Notes under the pieces: model-generated
What the model was told of the DNA's origin: nothing
The model's database searches: none
What the model saw: the letters and a program-made list of their open reading frames with translations, nothing else
Shown: one piece after another, positions 43,618 to 55,000 of the stretch
How the letters are laid out: the number at the start of each line of letters is the position of its first letter
How positions within the stretch are numbered: the first letter of the stretch is position 1
Assembly (NCBI GenBank): GCA_963989385.1
Contig: OZ022503.1
Span: 93,816,638-93,880,637, forward strand
Reading direction: 5' to 3'
DNA length: 64,000 nt
Origin: Ctena decussata
Taxonomy: Eukaryota > Mollusca > Bivalvia > Lucinida > Lucinidae
Program-made: the position numbers and the translations under genes

Positions 43618-44856
43618 CGAGGGTAAATAAAAAATACGCGGACAAGTCGTTTTATTCATAAAATAATGACGATTTTTACATAAAATTAATATCAGGGTAA
43701 AACTAGCATTAATTTCAATCTGAAAGAATGGTCTATTTTAGATTTTCTTTTAACATGTGAAATTTATAATTCTTTTATGTACATTCATTTTGCAGCACGG
43801 AGCACGTAAAGTTTTGAATGAAGCAAAAACGCATGGAATAATTTTATTTTCCTGTAACTGATTAATAATGCGGCAAAAAGTAACGTAACATTGTGTGGAC
43901 GTTGATGAGTGACGTCATGGCTAACGATACTCAAAAGTTTTAAGTTGTATCTTTGTCCATTACAAAGTAATCTACAGATACGCGGAATACTTGAAAAAGC
44001 AACGCGGCGAAAAAATGACGTCCACGGACTGCATGGAGCAACGTACAGTGATCAAGTTTTGCGTTTCATTAGGGAAAACACCCGGAGAAACTATGAAAAT
44101 GCTTGAAAATGCCGACATGAAGCCAAAGGCATGTAGGACACTCGTATACAAGTGGCATCGGAGGTTTTGCGAAGGTCGGCCATCTTTAGCAGACGACAAA
44201 CGGAGCGGCAGAAGGAAATTTGTGTCAGATTTCATCGTTCAACGGGTCAGTGACGCCGTTCAGGAGGATGCTAGTGTCACTATGAACTTGCGTCCAGGCT
44301 TGGAGTTAGCTATGGCACCATTTAACACATTTTAACAGAGCGTTTGAGCATGAGCCGTGTGTGTGCGCGATGGCTCCCGCGCCTTCTCTCTGATGAAAAC
44401 TTTTCCGTGTTTCCTGAACTGAAGTCAACATTGAGAGGTAGGCGCTTTCAGGACCTTAATGAACTGAGATATGCAGCAAGATCAGTGGAGGAGAAATACA
44501 ACAAACAGTGGTATCGAAATGTTTTTATTAACTGGGTTAAGCGCCATCGTAATGCCTATTGGCAGCAGGTCGTACTTTGAGAAAAAATGAAGGTTGCTAT
44601 GCGTACTTTGAGAAAAAATGAAGGGCGCTAGGCGTCGTCGACACGACGTCGAATCGGTGAGGTGACGTGCTCCGTTCCGCAGACACTAGTGTGGCTTAAA
44701 GATCTTTAGACTCGCGGCACAACGGCATATCGTGTCGAAATTGTGCATGTATAAAGTGTAAACGATGCACTTTTGTGTGATGTAAAATTTAATTTTACAT
44801 TTTATATATCTACCATTTAAATCAGGTAGTCCGCGTAGTTTTTTATTCACCCAGGA
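43618..44856 (+). mobile_element. mariner-like DNA transposon, defective
   Basis: A 1239-bp element flanked by TA (43616-43617 and 44857-44858). Terminal inverted repeats: the left starts CGAGGGTAAATAAAAAATAC then GCGGAC, and the right is its imperfect inverse GTCCGCGTAG..TTTTATTCACCCAGGA. It contains a damaged transposase. Long AT-rich non-coding flanks sit between the TIRs and the coding part. TA targets and ~27-bp TIRs fit the Tc1/mariner superfamily. Confidence 0.88.
43991..44588 (+). pseudogene. mariner transposase remnant lacking the catalytic core
   Basis: The N-terminal helix-turn-helix region is well kept: EQRTVIKFCVSLGKTPGETM, then LVYKWHRRFCEGRPSLADDK and a RSGRR motif, about 75 codons from 44030. 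A frameshift near 44290 and an in-frame TAA near 44324 follow. The next piece (44344 on) reads MSMSRVCARWLPRLLSDEN, the segment that normally precedes the catalytic domain. The sequence then jumps to the C-terminal part (FPELKSTLRGRRFQDLNELR ... YNKQWYRNVFINW) and ends in another frame at YFEK. The stretch that would carry the three catalytic acidic residues is missing, so the protein cannot cut DNA. It might once have bound TIRs. A 30-bp duplication at the C-terminus (CGTACTTTGAGAAAAAATGA twice) adds further damage. Confidence 0.85.
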
Positions 44857-45290
44857 TATGCTATTATTGTCTATCAGCGGAGACACAGGAATTTTTATGT
44901 TGAAATTGCGGCCAACATGTTCCAGAAACTGCAAGGTACTATAATGGAAAAACATATAAAATTAAGTGTAATCCCCAAAAATACACTGTTGAAAGTTTCA
45001 CATAGATCGAAGTTTTGAAAATGCATTATATTATAACATATAAGCTGTTTGGGTATTTCTAAGCCTAAATGCAAGCTTATATGGTATAGAACGCCCAAAG
45101 TCAGCTTAGGAGAGTAAACTGACTGGAGAGAAAAATACAAACGTAAAAAAATGAAGTTAATTTGAGTAGCAATAGATGGTAAAAGGGTTTTAAAAATGCT
45201 CATATTGCATTAACAGAGGGAAAAATATACGATTCTGAGAATTCATGAAGTAATGCTATCCCGTAGCTTAGTGGCAGTCTTTAAGCTCCT
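44857..45290. other. no gene recognised
   Basis: An 88-102-codon pair of minus-strand frames has no motif. CCGTAGCTTAGTGGCAG near 45262 looks like a tRNA A-box. Confidence 0.35.
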
Positions 45291-45749
45291 TTTAAAGTCC
45301 CCATTGCGCGCTCTATCAGTGGTAAACATTCATGAAATGTTTGTTTTCCTGAGGTAAAGCTGCAAGCTTCTCATTACAGTTTCGTCATTGTAAATGGTCG
45401 TGATTGACCAAATTTAAGCAAATAACACATCCTGAAAATGTTTTAAAAATATGAATTGGGTCATTTTTGTTGGCGGCCAAAATGACCTACTTTCGATATT
45501 GCAAATTTGAATATAACGTACACGTGTATTGGCCCGATTCAGTTTACTTTACCTTACTTGACAGGGAACTAGAAAAGAATTTCGCATTTTGTGAAGCAAT
45601 TTGTCTTTTTCATAAACCAGCCCATTCCATTCTGCCTGTTGCCATTTTTATAACTCAAATGAATCACATTTACCCACATTTAAGCCCCGTTTTTCATAAC
45701 GATTTGTGTTTCGACGTTTTGACCACTGGAAGGACTATGCAGACTTTAA
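45291..45749 (+). mobile_element. F3 TIR element, complete copy (459 bp)
   Basis: Starts TTTAAAGTCCCCATTGC and ends GGACTATGCAGACTTTAA, so the 15-bp ends are imperfect inverses. The interior has GGTAAAGCTGCAAGCTTCTC, CGTGATTGACCAAATTTAA and CCAAAATGACCTACTTTCG. CCT stands on both sides. A 108-codon frame (45467-45793) crosses it without a recognised motif. Confidence 0.65.
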
Positions 45750-46242
45750 CCTCCCCTTATATGAAAAGGTCCAATTTTACGACCGATAGATAGAGGGAGC
45801 TATGTCGTATAATGAATAGATTCTAAATTGAGAAATGAAAGTAGCAGGCTCGGTTTAATGAGTATGTTCATAACCAGTATCAAACTGTGCAACACTTGCT
45901 CCCCCCTCCCCATCAACCCCCCCCCCCCCCACACACACACACACACTCAACCAAAACTCGATGAGCCCAAAGGGCCAAAAGTATAATTTGCACTATGGGG
46001 CGACGTTTTACATAGAAGATACATAAGTGTGGATTCGTCAGCTCCTTTGGAAGCAAAGAGTACATCAAAACCGAAATTAGCAGACGGTTTAATTGAGTCT
46101 GTTCATGATCATTAATGACCTTGCCTTCTAGCACCGGCTTAAGCAGAACCCTATTTTCAAAAGGAATCAAAATGAACACGATGATCCCAAAGGACCTGAA
46201 AGTATAATCTGCGATTTAACCCCTTTGCCATATCGCCTCACT
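45750..46242. other. C run and (CA)n, no gene
   Basis: C run and CA repeats at 45918-45947 produce a Cys/Gly-rich spurious frame on the minus strand. Confidence 0.45.
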
Positions 46243-47145
46243 GCTCAACTCAGCTGAGCATGAAATTTTCTCTGCAAATAAATATGAAAATGAAAAGTGG
46301 CGGGCCGATGTTACTACTAAATCTTTTTTGAAATATGTAAATCCAGATTCTTTAAAAGTAGGAAAAGCACATCCGGTCTGGTCAACCGTTAGGAACGCTA
46401 TGTCTGATAATAAAAGAGCACAGTTGAAATGCAAGGTCTTTACTGGCACCTACATACTTCAAGGCAATAGGGCTGCATTTAATCAGTAGACAGTAGACGC
46501 TATTTGTAAACTGTGTCTTGCTGCTCCTGAAACCCGGAAACATTTCATAGCAGACTGCTCAGCGTATGCCTCGGAAAGGGAGGTTTATGTTGAGAAATTG
46601 ATGAATAACTTTGATTTTCCTGACAGTTTGAAAAATAACCTTAGAGACTCTGCTTTTCTTGCTCAGCTTACCCTGGATGCTTCTGTATATGTAACACGGT
46701 GTGAAGATCTTGATTTCCTGGAATCGTGCTCGAGAGAGTATATTGAACAGATTCACAGAAAGCGGATTGCAAGATTGAAAGAAAGTTCACAGTGCTTAGT
46801 GTGTAAATAAAAAGAAGGAAATTAAAAAAACTCACTGTATATATTGCTTCACCAGCACGCTACTCATGAGAGCCCAATTATAAATCTTAAAAATCTTAAA
46901 ATCATAAGTACAACATACATGGTATGGTGGTACCTCGCGAAGTTAACGTGGGAACTCTAAGAAGAACTGAACTGAACTGAATGCCAAATAATAAATAATT
47001 AAGAAGCATAGAAGATTTCATACTCAGCTAAACTGAGCATGAAAACAACTGTATTCATCAGTAATTGCTATTTATTAGCCGGTAAAATTTCATGCTCAAC
47101 TGAGTTGAGCATGAAAAAATTTTTATAACCTCTGGGTCTGATCTG
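46243..47145. mobile_element. F2 foldback element split by a LINE insertion
   Basis: Left arm CTCAACTCAGCTGAGCATGA at 46243-46292 and right arm from 46980 to ATTTTTATAACCTCTGGGTC, matching the F2 copy at 4071-4356. AATG is present on both sides of the inserted LINE piece. Confidence 0.75.
46293..46979 (+). pseudogene. LINE 3' end with zinc-knuckle, inserted in F2
   Basis: A 5'-truncated non-LTR retrotransposon. The frame from 46293 is interrupted by one TAG (near 46486) and otherwise runs to 46808. It contains KAHPVWSTVRNAMSDNKRAQ, VFTGTYILQGNRAAFNQ, then CKLCLAAPETRKHFIADC, a C-X2-C-X8-H-X4-C pattern as in the C-terminal zinc-binding domain of many LINE reverse transcriptases. A 3' untranslated part follows, ending in (AACTG)n next to a 4-bp AATG duplication. 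The LINE lineage differs from the one at 7335 and 50250. The tail resembles that of the short R5 retroposons. Confidence 0.8.
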
Positions 47146-49002
47146 CTTGCTGCCTGTAGTTATAGTAGCTCTGCAGATAAATAAGCTAGAATTATTTTTT
47201 TCTTCCTTTAACATATACTCGAGGACTTTAAAAACGCCTCATCAGAAAGAAATTGAAGTGCTGCATTCGTTTTACGATCAAATAAAATAAAGCTAATTAT
47301 AAATAAAAATCCATAATATATCTAACGCATGAGACAATTATCAATGCAATCCTGGAATTAAGAATGTTTAAAAACACGTGACAAATGTGAAAGGGTGCTT
47401 AAGAACGTGGGATTTACATCAAAATTGTTGTTCTGCACTGTCCAAATGGTTATCGGAGTATAACTTGGTTCCCGTCTTCCGCTATATTTCAACAGTGTCT
47501 GTATTGAAGCGAGGTAAACAAACGCCCATGGCATGCAATAATGGCATTTTAAACATGGCATCAAACTTCGCTACGACAGGAAGAAATTAACTCAAACAGT
47601 TTTTTTCCGTGTCATTATGGTCTTTTCTAGAATCGCCTGTATTAAAAATGAGAATTTCTGAGTCGGCTAAGATAGAAATTAATGACGTTAACGTCATTTA
47701 CGGCATTGATAAACTGACGTTTCATGCTGATATCAAAGTAACCATCAATGTCTAGGAATGCCTGAGAGGTTAATCTTTACGACGTTTGATTCAAATGCTA
47801 TTCTTGTGAAGTAAAAAATGTCAAATTACGTTATTTTTCAAAATGGCATTTTTGGAGATGCCAATTTGTGCGTTCAAATTTACGATTCAAGCTGTCTGAC
47901 TTTATGCAAAGTCATTGCGGCTTTAATGCTGTGTTTGTGCTGTAGAATATCATTCAGTTCAAAGCTGGAATCAGCTTCTACGGCTGTAACATAAAGCAGT
48001 TGAAAATAAAATTAAGAGGCTGTGACTTTGACCCTTTAAGTGCAAAGGTCGTCACGCAGGACATAATTTCCTACAATTCCTTTAATTTGATTATTTTTTA
48101 CAATTTCTAATAGACCCTATACATATTAAGTAACCTGAAATATGCAATTCGCAAAATATAACATATTTATAGGTGAGGCGTTTTTATAGTCCTCGAGTAT
48201 ATATTGATTCATCTGGCTAATGGCTCCATCTACCTTAATAATATACTTATCAGAGGTTTCATAGGTATCTACAGTTTTGCTATTGAGTTGGGCACATTTA
48301 GAGGACAAATAAATGCGCTCTTATTTCCAAGGAGGTTTGTGATGTGCGTGAAACAACTTTTCTGAGGTTCAGAGCCGTACACATTATCAGGTGAATCGCT
48401 GAAGACGACTATTAGGGTATGTAAGGTCAAAATCTTGTTTACTGTTTTGTCCGTCATATTTTGAATAATTACTATTTTGTTCCCAAAATTAGAATGTCTG
48501 CAGCAGTTTTTAATTTATGTTTTTGATTTAGTTCGACCGAGGCATGTCTCTGTATTTAACTTCATTTTCGCTAACAGCAAACAAAAAGTCTAAGCAAATG
48601 TTCAATATCCACTGCCTTATACCACACTATTTACAGAAACAGTTTATTGTAGGCACCATGGACTGATATATAATTGTGAAGGCAAAGCACAAAATCATAT
48701 AAAAAATATAATCAACATAACTTAAATTATGCAAAAGGAAACGTCTGCGTTCTATCCGAGCCGATACTACGAACTTTTAAATGAAATAAGCGTATTACAG
48801 TACGTAAGACTGTCTGCTTCTTGTTTACGATTATATCTGACGAGACGTCCTTGGCCACAAAATCGAAAATTTTCGTCTTGGAGCTTTATACATGTAACAG
48901 GTGTTTTGTTGTTGTTTTTTCTTATTTCTGCTAAACTTTTCGTTTGTTAATGCTTTTTATGATAGATTTGTTTTTGAAATTGCAACACTGGTTGTCTGCA
49001 TA
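47146..49002. other. no gene recognised
   Basis: A perfect 18-bp palindrome (AATGACGTTAACGTCATT) lies at 47681-47698. Other frames up to 73 codons are without motifs. Confidence 0.45.
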
Positions 49003-49241
49003 CCAGGGCCCACTTAAAGTTAAGGAAAACCTTAAATTTGAGGTAGAAAATTTTACTTTGAGAAGGCCTATATTTAAACCATACATGTTTTAAGAATCAC
49101 AATTTTTGCGTGATCATGCAGACAGTGTTGAGAAAGAAAAATCAAATTTTATTCTATAAGTTTTCTCTTTAAACATTAAACTTTCGACCTCACCTTTAAG
49201 CCATCCTTAAGTTTAAGGAATGATTGCAAACCTGGGCCCAG
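49003..49241. mobile_element. candidate TIR element with GGGCCCA ends
   Basis: Left CCAGGGCCCACTTAAAGTTAAGG and right CCTTAAGTTTAAGG..CCTGGGCCCAG are inverse-related. The interior is AT-rich. The ends overlap the natural palindrome GGGCCC, which weakens the case. Confidence 0.4.
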
Positions 49242-49739
49242 AGCATAAGTCAGATGTTTTATTTTAGACGTTTGTGGCCCGTTCGAAGGGCACAAACTTT
49301 TATTCATGCTTTGTCGATGGTCCAGTTGCTGAAACCGGCGTATAATATCTGTATAGGAGGACGAACCATCCCGTGATTTTACGTTTTCGATCTACATTTG
49401 AACTTCGGCAGCGCCAATTAAAGAACGAACCTTAACCAAGGAGGGCACTACTAATGAAAAGTAAATACTCCTCAAGCTGTGCGGCAGTCTTGCAGAAAGA
49501 AAAGGTCTTAGAGTAGTTACACTTGAAACCACAACGTTCATATTACAAGTGCATGCCAACACAACGATAAGCACCCTCTTTCCGCGGTGCATTGTTTATA
49601 ATGCTAAAACGGAACAATATATCTAACAAACCCATGAAATACGAAGATAGGGCTTAGCACCAATCATGCCAATCCACACAAAAAGTACAAGAGCTAACAA
49701 AATTGTCACTAAACGGTAAGTTTATAAAGGTTCATCAGG
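49242..49739. other. no gene recognised
   Basis: A small hairpin GTTTGTGGCCC/GGGCACAAAC at 49272-49300. Nothing else seen. Confidence 0.35.
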
Positions 49740-50220
49740 GGTTTTTATCTTATAGCTCATCTGAACCAGCGGCTCCAGGGGAGCTTATAAGATAGAAGGG
49801 CCCCGTCGTCCGTCTTCGTCTGTCCGTCTTTCCACAATTTCAAACGACTTCTACTCTATAACTGCTGGGTCAGTTGTAACCAAATTCATATAAAGCCTCC
49901 AGGGCTTGCTAGAACGAAATATTGTCTAAATGATCTGGGTCACATGACCAATATGGCCCTCATGCCAATAAATGGTAGAAACTTTTAAAATTCTTCTTTT
50001 GCAGAACCCACTGACGCAAAAAAGGGAAAAAAAAAGAAAACTTCTAATTAAGCAATAGGCCGATGGCCTTGGAACTTTGTATGTAATATCAGTTACTCGA
50101 TTTATACCAAGACAGTTCAAATAATGACCTTTGGTTGACCTTGACTTTTAACGGCAAGGTCAACATTTATTTCAAGTGCTTTTCTATCATAAATGCTGGG
50201 ACATATGTCTTCATATATCA
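49740..50220 (+). repeat. possible dispersed repeat with GTCCGTC run and GACCTT motifs
   Basis: GTCGTCCGTCTTCGTCTGTC at 49806-49830 and TGACCTTGACTTTTAACGGC then AAGGTCAA at 50139-50163. The style resembles the TGACCTTGACC array, but no second full copy is in the window. Confidence 0.3.
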
Positions 50221-50249
50221 ATCTAATGCGAGTACATTGAAACTTTTCT

Positions 50250-51915
50250 GAACAAAAACAACAGCAAGAGAACATAATCCGCTTGTGAAGGTCTAATTTC
50301 AGAGAAACAGGTTAGATTCACAGCTATCCAAGATAAGTCTGGAAAATGTCTAATAGAAGAACAAGAGATTCTCAGCAAATGGACCAAATACTTACTGCTC
50401 GGAGCTATACAACCAAGAGAGTTATGGTGACAATACAGTTCTGGAATGCACTCAACACCCAGAAGAAAATTTACAACCAATCCTTCCAGAGGATGTTGAT
50501 ATTGCATTAGCTGCACTGAAAAAAGGGAAGTCTGCCAGAGTTAATAATATTCCAGCAGAACTTGTTCAAGCAGGCGGGGAGACCATGATAGATGTTTGGA
50601 CAAAGATGTGCAACAAGATCTGGAGAACAAAAGAATGGCAACCCGATGGACTCAGTCGCTGATTATTACACTCCTTAAAAAGGGCAACCTACAGCTCTGT
50701 AGGAACAACAAAACCATCGGGCTCATCAATCACTCGAGTAAAGTCATGCTCTTGGAGAGGCTCAAACCCTAAGCTGAGGTCGGAGCCGGAAGAAGCACCA
50801 CAGAACAGATCTTCAACCTAAAAATCCCATGTAAAAATACCTCCAACACCAGTTGAATCTGTGCCATGTCTTCATAGATTTCAAAGCACATTCGACGGGG
50901 TATGACATCGTGCCATTGAACACCTGTATGCCAAGGCTTAAGTGAAATCCAGATGAATGACAGCGCAGGAAAATGGTACAGAACAACAGTTGGAGTTAGG
51001 CAAGGATGCATTCTATCACACACCCTTTTCAAATTTTTTCTCGAAAGGATTATGTCTTATATTCTGGAAAAACATGATGAGAATGTTAGCAAAGGAGGCA
51101 GAAATATTTCAAATCTGCGGTTTGCCGATGACATTGAAGCTCGAAAAACAGAAACTAGATGCCTTAGTTGAAAGTCGACAAAACCTAAACAATGTACATA
51201 ATGGCGATAAGTATTGAGAATACCAAGCTAATGACTAACAGCGCTCATGACATCAAGAGGGAGATCAAGGTTATAGGACAGATGCTTGGAACAGTTGCAA
51301 ACTTCTAGTATCTTGGAGCGATTGTCTCAGATGAAAGCATAAAAGCGGAGGTTTTCTCGAGGATTATACAAACCACTGCAGCTCTGACAAAGCTGCAACT
51401 AACATGAAGAAATAACAACATATCTTTTAGATCAAAGGTGAGACTGATACACTTCCTTTGGCATATTCATACTTCTGTATGCCTGTGAGTCATGGACCTT
51501 GACAGATATAGAGTAAAGAACGCAGGCCTTTGAGAAGACATGTTATCGAAGGTTACTGAACATCTCGTAAAAGGACCATATCACCAATGAGGAAGCTCAC
51601 AGAAAGATCCAAGCAGCCATTTGAGAATATGACAAACACCTGCCCTTGGTCAAGTAACGAAAACTCAGGTGGTTTGGCCACGTCTCAAGGTCATCCGGCT
51701 TAGCAAAGACAATGCTACAGGGCACAGGAAAAGGAAAAAAGAAGAAGAGGTAGACAGAAAAAGAGGTGGGAAGACAATATTAAGGAGTGTACGAGGATAG
51801 ACTTTGCTTACTCAACTAGGGCAGCTAAAGACAGGACTAGGTAGAAAGGGTTTGTTGTAAAGTTATCTATGGTGCCCAAACGACATCGCAATGGTATGGG
51901 ATAGACTAGACTAAT
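50250..51915 (+). pseudogene. decayed LINE reverse transcriptase, longer copy
   Basis: Same LINE as 7335-8716 with more upstream sequence. Readable pieces in shifting frames are a pre-RT block with KKGKSARVNNIPAELVQAGG (50519-50580), TQSLIITLLKKGNL, AGRSTTEQIFNL, VFIDF near 50868, RTTVGVRQGC near 50985-51010, ILEKHDENVS and NLRFADDIE near 51110-51140. This copy keeps the FADD catalytic box that is FTDD in the other. The C-terminal LYAC, RHVIEGY-like and GRQKKRWEDN regions follow. It is broken by many stops. The 3' end GGTATGGGATAGACTAGACT matches the antisense copies. Confidence 0.85.
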
Positions 51916-52387
51916 TAACATCGGGGTTGTTTTTGTTCATTTATACAAACATTGGGTGGAAGATACTTTTTCTTTTTCTATGGCAAAAGATTGTTTGTAA
52001 ATGTAAAGTGGTTCTTGCAGAGTAGGCCAGCTAATAATTTAAACAAGAGTAATAATGTATTCTCTTCTGAGAAAGCAATATTAGTTGAACAGTATACCTT
52101 AATAACCTGAAAATAGGACAGCTTACTTTCGCCCACGTTCATGCCGTTGTCTGTATGAAGCAAGTTAATTAACCAGTGTCTCCATTCAGATGTCATATCA
52201 ATAAGATATATTGTTCAGGGCTCTTCTATGAGTGGCCACTGCTCGTGCCTGTTAGATTAATATATCTCATTAATGGTAAATATGGCAAAAAAAAAAAAAA
52301 CAGATGTAAAAATAAAAATTCTTAGGTTTCACATCGTGACTGCTTTTTGTTAGAGCTGTAAACAAAAGCCCTGCTTTGCACTCCAAA
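51916..52387. other. no gene recognised
   Basis: An A run near 52287-52300. No motifs. Confidence 0.35.
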
Positions 52388-52626
52388 TGAGTCGCGACAC
52401 GACAAAACCAGCAAAGTGGCATATGCAGCCAGCGAAGACTCATATCAGCCTGGGCAGCCGCCACGTCTGATCAGAGTTTTCGCTGTGTGCTTAAAGGGTA
52501 GCTAAGGGTATAGATAGCTCCATGCGGAAAATGAAGACTCTAATCAGACTAGGTGAACGCCCAGGCTGATCTGATTATTTGCCAGGCGCACATTCCACAT
52601 TGTTGGTTTTGCCGTGTCGCGGCTCA
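52388..52626. mobile_element. F1 element, full length
   Basis: Ends TGAGTCGCGACACGAC and GCCGTGTCGCGGCTCA. Flanks AAA and AATG. Confidence 0.85.
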
Positions 52627-52784
52627 AATGTTAACAAGAAAGAGGTTCTACAGTGCACACGAAAACTATTTTAAATGCGAAACATCTAGATGTGTGGTAA
52701 TGCAGTTGAAATTTCTCGGTTTCTCATTAATACGAACGGGCGATAAACCACTTACATCCGCTTCCAAAAATTAAATTCCATGCA

Positions 52785-52939
52785 TTACATAATTGGAAAA
52801 TGCTGACATAATTCGCATTTTATGCATATTTGCGAGATGCGGACATACATGTAAATTAAATCCGTGGATTACATAATTGGAGGATGCTGACAAAATTATA
52901 TAATCCCGTGCTTTACATTTCAGAATTGCTGACATAATT
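52785..52939. repeat. local imperfect tandem repeat
   Basis: TTACATAATTGGA.GATGCTGAC occurs at 52786 and 52870, with a shortened GAATTGCTGACATAATTT at 52923. Confidence 0.6.
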
Positions 52940-53041
52940 TGAGCCGCGATACGAGAAAATCAACAAAGTGGTTGTGCGCCCAGCGCAGCCTCAGATCAGC
53001 CTGGGCATTCGCTGATCTGAGTCTTCGCTAGGTGCACATGG
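52940..53041. mobile_element. F1 element, deleted
   Basis: Left end TGAGCCGCGATACGAG is followed by the start of the left hairpin, which joins directly to the last part of the right hairpin (CTGATCTGAGTCTTCGC). The middle and right terminus are lost. Confidence 0.75.
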
Positions 53042-53620
53042 GAGACATCATGGGAGACACCATGACCTTATTGATCCCTACAATGTGGCCGTATCTAACT
53101 TTATTTTCAATGTGATGGTCTCATCCGAAGCCTGGTTGGATTTTCAATAACCGGACTTTTACCGTTTACCGATACATATCTGGATATAGCGGGTGTATTA
53201 TATAATTGGCAGGTGATGCTTACTACTCGCGAGAACTGTTCACAGCTCTCTTTTTGAGGTCGATGTCTGTGTAGTTTGAACATTCCGAAAATGTCAATAA
53301 TTAAATGACTTACGAGAGCGGACTTATTGCTTGGGTACTTTGGCCACTTTTATTCATAACAGAGTCTGCGAGTTCTACGAGTGCCAAAATATTAGTGCAC
53401 GATACATCTATCGCTTCAAGTACACTCGAAAGTTTGGACTATCTTCAAAAACGAGCGGTCTTTTCACACGTTTCAGCTTTAGACCGTTCCACAAATTATG
53501 CCAGTCGGTGGTCGCATAAAACATGAGCTTTTTTGCTACAGCAAGCATGTGCAGTTAAAGTTAATATTTCAAAAGGATCAGCGAAATATCTGAATGAATC
53601 ATACATTCGGATTGTCTAAA
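53042..53620. other. no gene recognised
   Basis: A 73-codon and a 62-codon frame overlap at 53305-53526 without motif. Confidence 0.35.
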
Positions 53621-53852
53621 TGAGGCTAGACACGACAAAACCAACAATTGGCATGTTGGAGCGGACTCAAATCAGCATTGGCATCCGCCCAGTCTGATCG
53701 GACTCTTTCCTAAGCGCTAAAAGTGTAGCTATGGATCAAAGCTACCTCCTGCGGAAAGCAAAGACTCTGATCAGATTGGGTGGATGCCCGGGCTAATCTG
53801 AGTCTTCGAAGGGCGCACATGTACTTTGTTGGTTTTCTCGTGTCGCGGCTCA
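53621..53852. mobile_element. F1 element
   Basis: Ends TGAGGCTAGACACGAC and CTCGTGTCGCGGCTCA. GCATGT subgroup. Confidence 0.8.
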
Positions 53853-54410
53853 TTGATTTTCATTTACTTCAAGTGTTCAGATAAATGGCTGACTAGTACT
53901 GGCATGTAACAGTCCACTCACTCAGGAATAAACAAATATTTCATTTTTTTGTAGTGTCAGTACTTATATAACACCAGATTAACATTTACCCCGTGTGATA
54001 TATGTTATTCTTAATTAACAATACAAACACCTAGCTACTCTATGATATTCCTCAAAATCTGACAGAGGGTTATCACAAAACACCTGAATGGCCTTACCAT
54101 AAAAAGTAAGGTTCGCGTGATGGCTCTCTAACTTATTCAATGCACGATAGCGACTACATAAACATCATATTGATAACTATGATAAAATCAAACTCCGTTG
54201 TAAGGAAACCATTAGTTAAACCAAACTGGGACAAACCAAAGACAAATCATCAAGAGCCCAACTCGTTAAAGCTTTATGAAGAGGCTAGCATAGAGTCTGA
54301 GACCCAAACCACCGTCGTGCTATTAAAGAGTGAAGCATAGTCATCAAGCATGTTTGGGTCCGAAACTAGGCATGCAGTTTGCCGCATAAAATACGAGTTA
54401 TATCCTGTGC
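53853..54410. other. no gene recognised; one protein-like frame
   Basis: The 66-codon frame 54140-54340 is polar (KPNWDKPKTNHQEPNSLKLY) and less biased than most chance frames here. It lacks a recognised domain or splice signals I trust. Confidence 0.3.
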
Positions 54411-54510
54411 AAAGCAAAGACTCTGATCAGAATGGGCAGCTGCTCACGCTGATCTGAGTCTTTGCGTAGACGCACATGCCACATTGTTAGTTTTGTCGTG
54501 TCGCGGCTCA
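54411..54510. mobile_element. F1 element, right half only
   Basis: GCAAAGCAAAGACTCTGATC to GTCGTGTCGCGGCTCA. The left half is absent. Confidence 0.75.
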
Positions 54511-54524
54511 GATATATGTGCGTA

Positions 54525-54975
54525 TGACCACAAGACGTAAGTCTTACGAGGTCATTGAGATGAATTAACAACAATCTCTATTCACTTAGTCCAGTTCGAA
54601 TCCCGGTCTGGCCACATACTTTCGTTTCTCCTTCCGCTGATTCAAGAAGGGCAGTTGTCAGTTACTGGCGAAAGTATGTGCACTTAGTACTGGTTAACCG
54701 CTTAGGAGGTCTAAGCCTGCCCAGGAATAGTGTGGTTAGGTTAACTGACCGTCCCGACATGACCTTAGTTGTTTACCGTGGACGTTAAGCATCAAATCAA
54801 CCAACCAAAATCACTTAGTCCAGTCTTCAGCTGCCCTTGTAGAGCTTGCAAAGTCCATCCCTGGTCACCCCTAAAAATGTCTTCTGTCTACCTCAAAATT
54901 TTACATCCACTGTGCCCTGCGGAATTGACGCTGCTACGCCAGAGGACCTTGAGATGTGGTCAAACTAACTAAGTT
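54525..54975 (-). pseudogene. LINE 3' end, antisense, split by a SINE
   Basis: 54525-54605 and 54811-54975 together match the antisense LINE 3' end at 13755-13985 (ACGAGGTC.TTG, then TCTTCAGCTGC.CTTGTAGAGC and CCATCCCTGG). It breaks off near 54975, just before the Gypsy LTR. Confidence 0.7.
54606..54810 (+). mobile_element. 5'-truncated tRNA SINE, 14-bp target duplication
   Basis: It begins inside the B-box (TCGAATCCCGGTCTGGCCAC) and ends AAATCAACCAACCAAAA. The same body hairpin as at 39262-39532 is present. TCACTTAGTCCAGT is repeated at 54592-54605 and 54811-54824. It lies inside the antisense LINE, so it is younger than it. Confidence 0.85.
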
Positions 54976-55000
54976 TCCATTTCTGGACAAAATTAATTAC

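Noticed and set aside
47681..47698. AATGACGTTAACGTCATT as a CREB-type control site
   Set aside because: It holds two TGACGT half-sites, but a single palindrome without a nearby gene is weak evidence.
54140..54340. polar 66-codon frame as an exon
   Set aside because: It looks protein-like, but I could find no domain, start context or splice signals to support it, so it is only mentioned.
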